Program-made: the position numbers and the translations under genes
In this document: positions 6,375-7,416 of the stretch, one piece after another
Layout: each line of letters opens with the position of its first letter
How positions within the stretch are numbered: the stretch's first letter is position 1
Origin: an uncultured Bacilli bacterium
GTDB lineage: Bacteria > Bacillota_I > Bacilli_A > RF39 > UBA660
DNA: 7,416 nucleotides
Assembly: GCA_944329505.1 (NCBI GenBank)
Contig: CALVIJ010000042.1
Location: 1 to 7,416 of the forward strand
Direction: 5' to 3'
The notes under the pieces: generated by a model
Seen by the model: only the letters and a program-made list of their open reading frames with translations
Database searches by the model: none
What the model was told of the DNA's origin: nothing

Positions 6375-6595
6375 ATGGCAATCGCTTAAAAAATAATCGC
6401 AAAATCTATTGACAACTAATAGATCAACAAAATAAAGGAAAATCAAACGTTTCATATAATTATATCTAAGTCAATCCTCTCGAGTTTTGTTAAATGATAT
6501 GAATTGGAATAAAGCTATATTATACAATTTTTCCTTATTTTTCAACGTTTAATGTTCTTTACATATGTTTTTATTCATTTTTAAGCGATTGCCTT
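6375..6595. mobile_element. MITE-like non-autonomous element, possibly IS4-family derived
   Basis: The element is about 221 bp, has no gene, and has terminal inverted repeats. The left end GGCAATCGCTTAAAAA (6377-6392) is matched perfectly by the complement at 6578-6593. Taking two more outer bases gives 18-bp ends with 17 matches (ATGGCAATCG... versus AAGGCAATCG...). A second, imperfect inverted pair lies symmetrically inside, about 54 bp from each end: AAAATAAAGGAAAAT (6429-6443) and the complement at 6527-6542. A 7-bp hairpin ATCTATT/AATAGAT lies at 6404-6424. An 11-bp direct duplication flanks the element. From memory, the ends resemble IS231-type (IS4-family) ends, ATGCCCATCAACTTAAG, and that family makes duplications of about 10-13 bp. 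No matching transposase is in the window. Confidence 0.8.
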
Positions 6596-6606
6596 ATGTT
6601 TCTTTT
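6596..6606 (+). repeat. Right copy of the MITE target duplication
   Basis: ATGTTTCTTTT directly follows the right end of the element and is identical to 6364-6374. It lies within the spacer of the original downstream promoter. Confidence 0.8.
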
Positions 6607-6614
6607 ATCTTTAT

Positions 6615-6620
6615 TATAAT
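6615..6620 (+). promoter_or_regulatory. -10 box of the TasA-like/TnpB chimera gene
   Basis: A perfect TATAAT lies 27 bases before the ATG at 6648. The position 17 bp upstream (6592-6597) is now CCTTAT, formed by the end of the MITE, and is a poor -35. The MITE tip offers TTGCCT at 6589-6594, but with a 20-bp spacer. Any remaining promoter activity is therefore likely weak. Confidence 0.6.
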
Positions 6621-6647
6621 TGTAATAGAAATGAAAGTAGGGATAAT

Positions 6648-7416
6648 ATGAACAAAGGAATGAGGAGAACACAACGTAATTATATAATAGTTGGACTATG
6701 TGTAATATTATTAATTATGGTGGTCGGTTATGCGGCTTTTCAAAGTCAATTAAAAATCTCGGGAACTTCTAATATTGGAAGTAACTTCTTGGTTAAAATA
6801 ATTGATATACAAGTATCAAATATTGTCGGAGGAGCAGCTGATAAAGAAGATGTAACAACACATACAGATACAACGGCAACCTTTGGAACAACACTTCAAA
6901 GTCCAGGAGATAGTATTACGTATGATATAACAATAGAAAATCAGGGAACTATTGATGCGGTATTAAAAACTATTACAAAGACAGATACAAGTAATAGTGC
7001 AATCTTATTTACAACTTCTGGAGTAAACGAGGGAGATCCTTTAAATGAAGGAGAAATTGCAACAATGCAAGTAATAGTAACATCTTATAATGAAAAAATA
7101 GAAAATACCATTAAACTTAATACTAAAAGAATGGTAGGACTTCAAAGGGGATTATCAAGATGTAAAAAAGGAAGTAAAAATAGATATAAAATGAAACTTA
7201 AAATACAAAGACTATATCAAAAGATAAGGAATGTTAGAAAACATATGATACATGATATAACAAATAAACTAATAAAAGAAAATGACATTATAGTAACTGA
7301 GAATTTAGATGTAAAAAGTATGCAGAAAAATCATTATGTGGCAAAAGGATTAAATGAAAACCCAATATCAGAAATAATAAGAGTACTTAAATATAAAGCT
7401 AACTGGAATAATAAGA
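6648..7416 (+). CDS. TasA/camelysin-like surface protein fused in frame to TnpB fragment (3' incomplete)
   Basis: The frame is open for 256 codons to the window edge. Residues 1-10 are basic, and 12-30 form a hydrophobic signal or anchor ending GYAAF. Residues 33-147 look like a small extracellular beta domain of the TasA/camelysin (SipW-type) kind: LKISGTSNIGSNF, then PGDSITYDITIENQGTIDAVL (86-106) and a Thr/Ser-rich stretch to VIVTSY. From N148 (KIEN..., nt 7089) the sequence switches to TnpB, the IS200/IS605 OrfB nuclease: LQRGLSRCKKGSKNRYK (165-181), YQKIRNVRK (190-198), VTENLDVKSM (216-225), and ISEIIRVLKYKANW (240-253). Composition also shifts from neutral to very basic at the junction. 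The ATG follows AGGG with 5-nt spacing. The hybrid is unlikely to function as TnpB and may be a pseudogene. Confidence 0.8.
   Translation, partial: MNKGMRRTQRNYIIVGLCVILLIMVVGYAAFQSQLKISGTSNIGSNFLVKIIDIQVSNIVGGAADKEDVTTHTDTTATFGTTLQSPGDSITYDITIENQGTIDAVLKTITKTDTSNSAILFTTSGVNEGDPLNEGEIATMQVIVTSYNEKIENTIKLNTKRMVGLQRGLSRCKKGSKNRYKMKLKIQRLYQKIRNVRKHMIHDITNKLIKENDIIVTENLDVKSMQKNHYVAKGLNENPISEIIRVLKYKANWNNK
7089..7416 (+). pseudogene. TnpB (IS200/IS605 OrfB) fragment lacking its N-terminal part
   Basis: Only the middle of TnpB is present, starting inside the stretch that normally reads like 'GEKIENPKFLRK...LQR.LSR.QKGSKNR.K'. The N-terminal half, including the first RuvC aspartate (usually in a DLGLK-like motif), is missing. 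The second RuvC acid, E218 of the fused frame (VTEN), is kept. The zinc ribbon and third RuvC acid would lie beyond the window. Without the first aspartate it cannot be an active RNA-guided nuclease. No tnpA and no IS end are visible at the junction. Confidence 0.8.

Larger units (their letters stand above)
6247..6647. other. Intergenic region: terminator, MITE and split promoter
   Basis: About 400 bases without a gene. It starts with about 50 bases of AT-rich spacer after the Nudix stop, including a ribosome-binding-like AGGGGGA at 6281-6287 that has no usable start codon after it. Then come the Nudix terminator, a -35 box, the MITE-like element with its flanking duplication, and the -10 box and ribosome binding site of the next gene. 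Confidence 0.8.

Noticed and set aside
6409..6437. TTGACA inside the MITE as an outward promoter
   Set aside because: No acceptable -10 lies 16-18 bp downstream, and the TTGACA falls within a small hairpin.
6364..6608. Repeats around the MITE considered as a CRISPR array
   Set aside because: There are only two copies in direct orientation and one inverted pair, which is the pattern of a transposable element with target duplication.

Overview
The window looks like chromosome of a low-GC Bacillota, probably a host-associated member of the Bacilli/Erysipelotrichia type. The reasons are the AT-rich base use, AGGAGG-like ribosome binding sites, canonical TTGaca/TATAAT promoters, an RNase J1 very close to the Bacillus protein, and a Firmicute-style prepilin. 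Tryptophan is encoded by TGG throughout and one gene stops with TGA, so the standard bacterial code applies rather than the mycoplasma code. The organism call is inference; there is no rRNA or tRNA gene to anchor it.

Layout. (1) Positions 1-166 are a non-coding flank holding an orphan promoter-like sequence. (2) From about 120 to 1600 lies an IS110-family element: a complete DEDD recombinase on the minus strand, preceded by a leader of about 177 nt with its own promoter that is the expected place for a bridge RNA. (3) Positions 1628-3927 hold a tightly packed plus-strand operon: an unrecognised acidic 238-aa protein, enolase (eno), and a small type IV prepilin-like protein. Both gene junctions overlap (14 and 8 nt). 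(4) A convergent, bidirectional hairpin terminator at 3926-3961 separates it from RNase J1 (rnjA, minus strand, 3935-5620). (5) A divergent promoter region at 5621-5784 serves rnjA on one side and a Nudix hydrolase on the other, which ends in a terminator at 6298-6326. (6) Positions 6364-6606 hold a MITE-like element of about 221 bp with near-perfect terminal inverted repeats and an 11-13 bp target duplication. (7) A reading frame starting at 6648 runs off the right edge. It joins a membrane-anchored TasA/camelysin-like surface domain in frame to the middle of a TnpB (IS200/IS605 OrfB) protein.

The housekeeping genes (enolase for glycolysis, RNase J1 for RNA turnover, Nudix for nucleotide clean-up) are ordinary. 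The interest lies in the mobile-DNA scars around them. The IS110 element sits directly upstream of the eno operon and may have displaced its promoter. The MITE inserted inside a promoter: removing it and one copy of the duplication rebuilds TTGCAT-17 bp-TATAAT. The gene behind that split promoter is itself a chimera with a transposon-derived nuclease fragment. I saw no CRISPR array, phage module or obvious new defence system.
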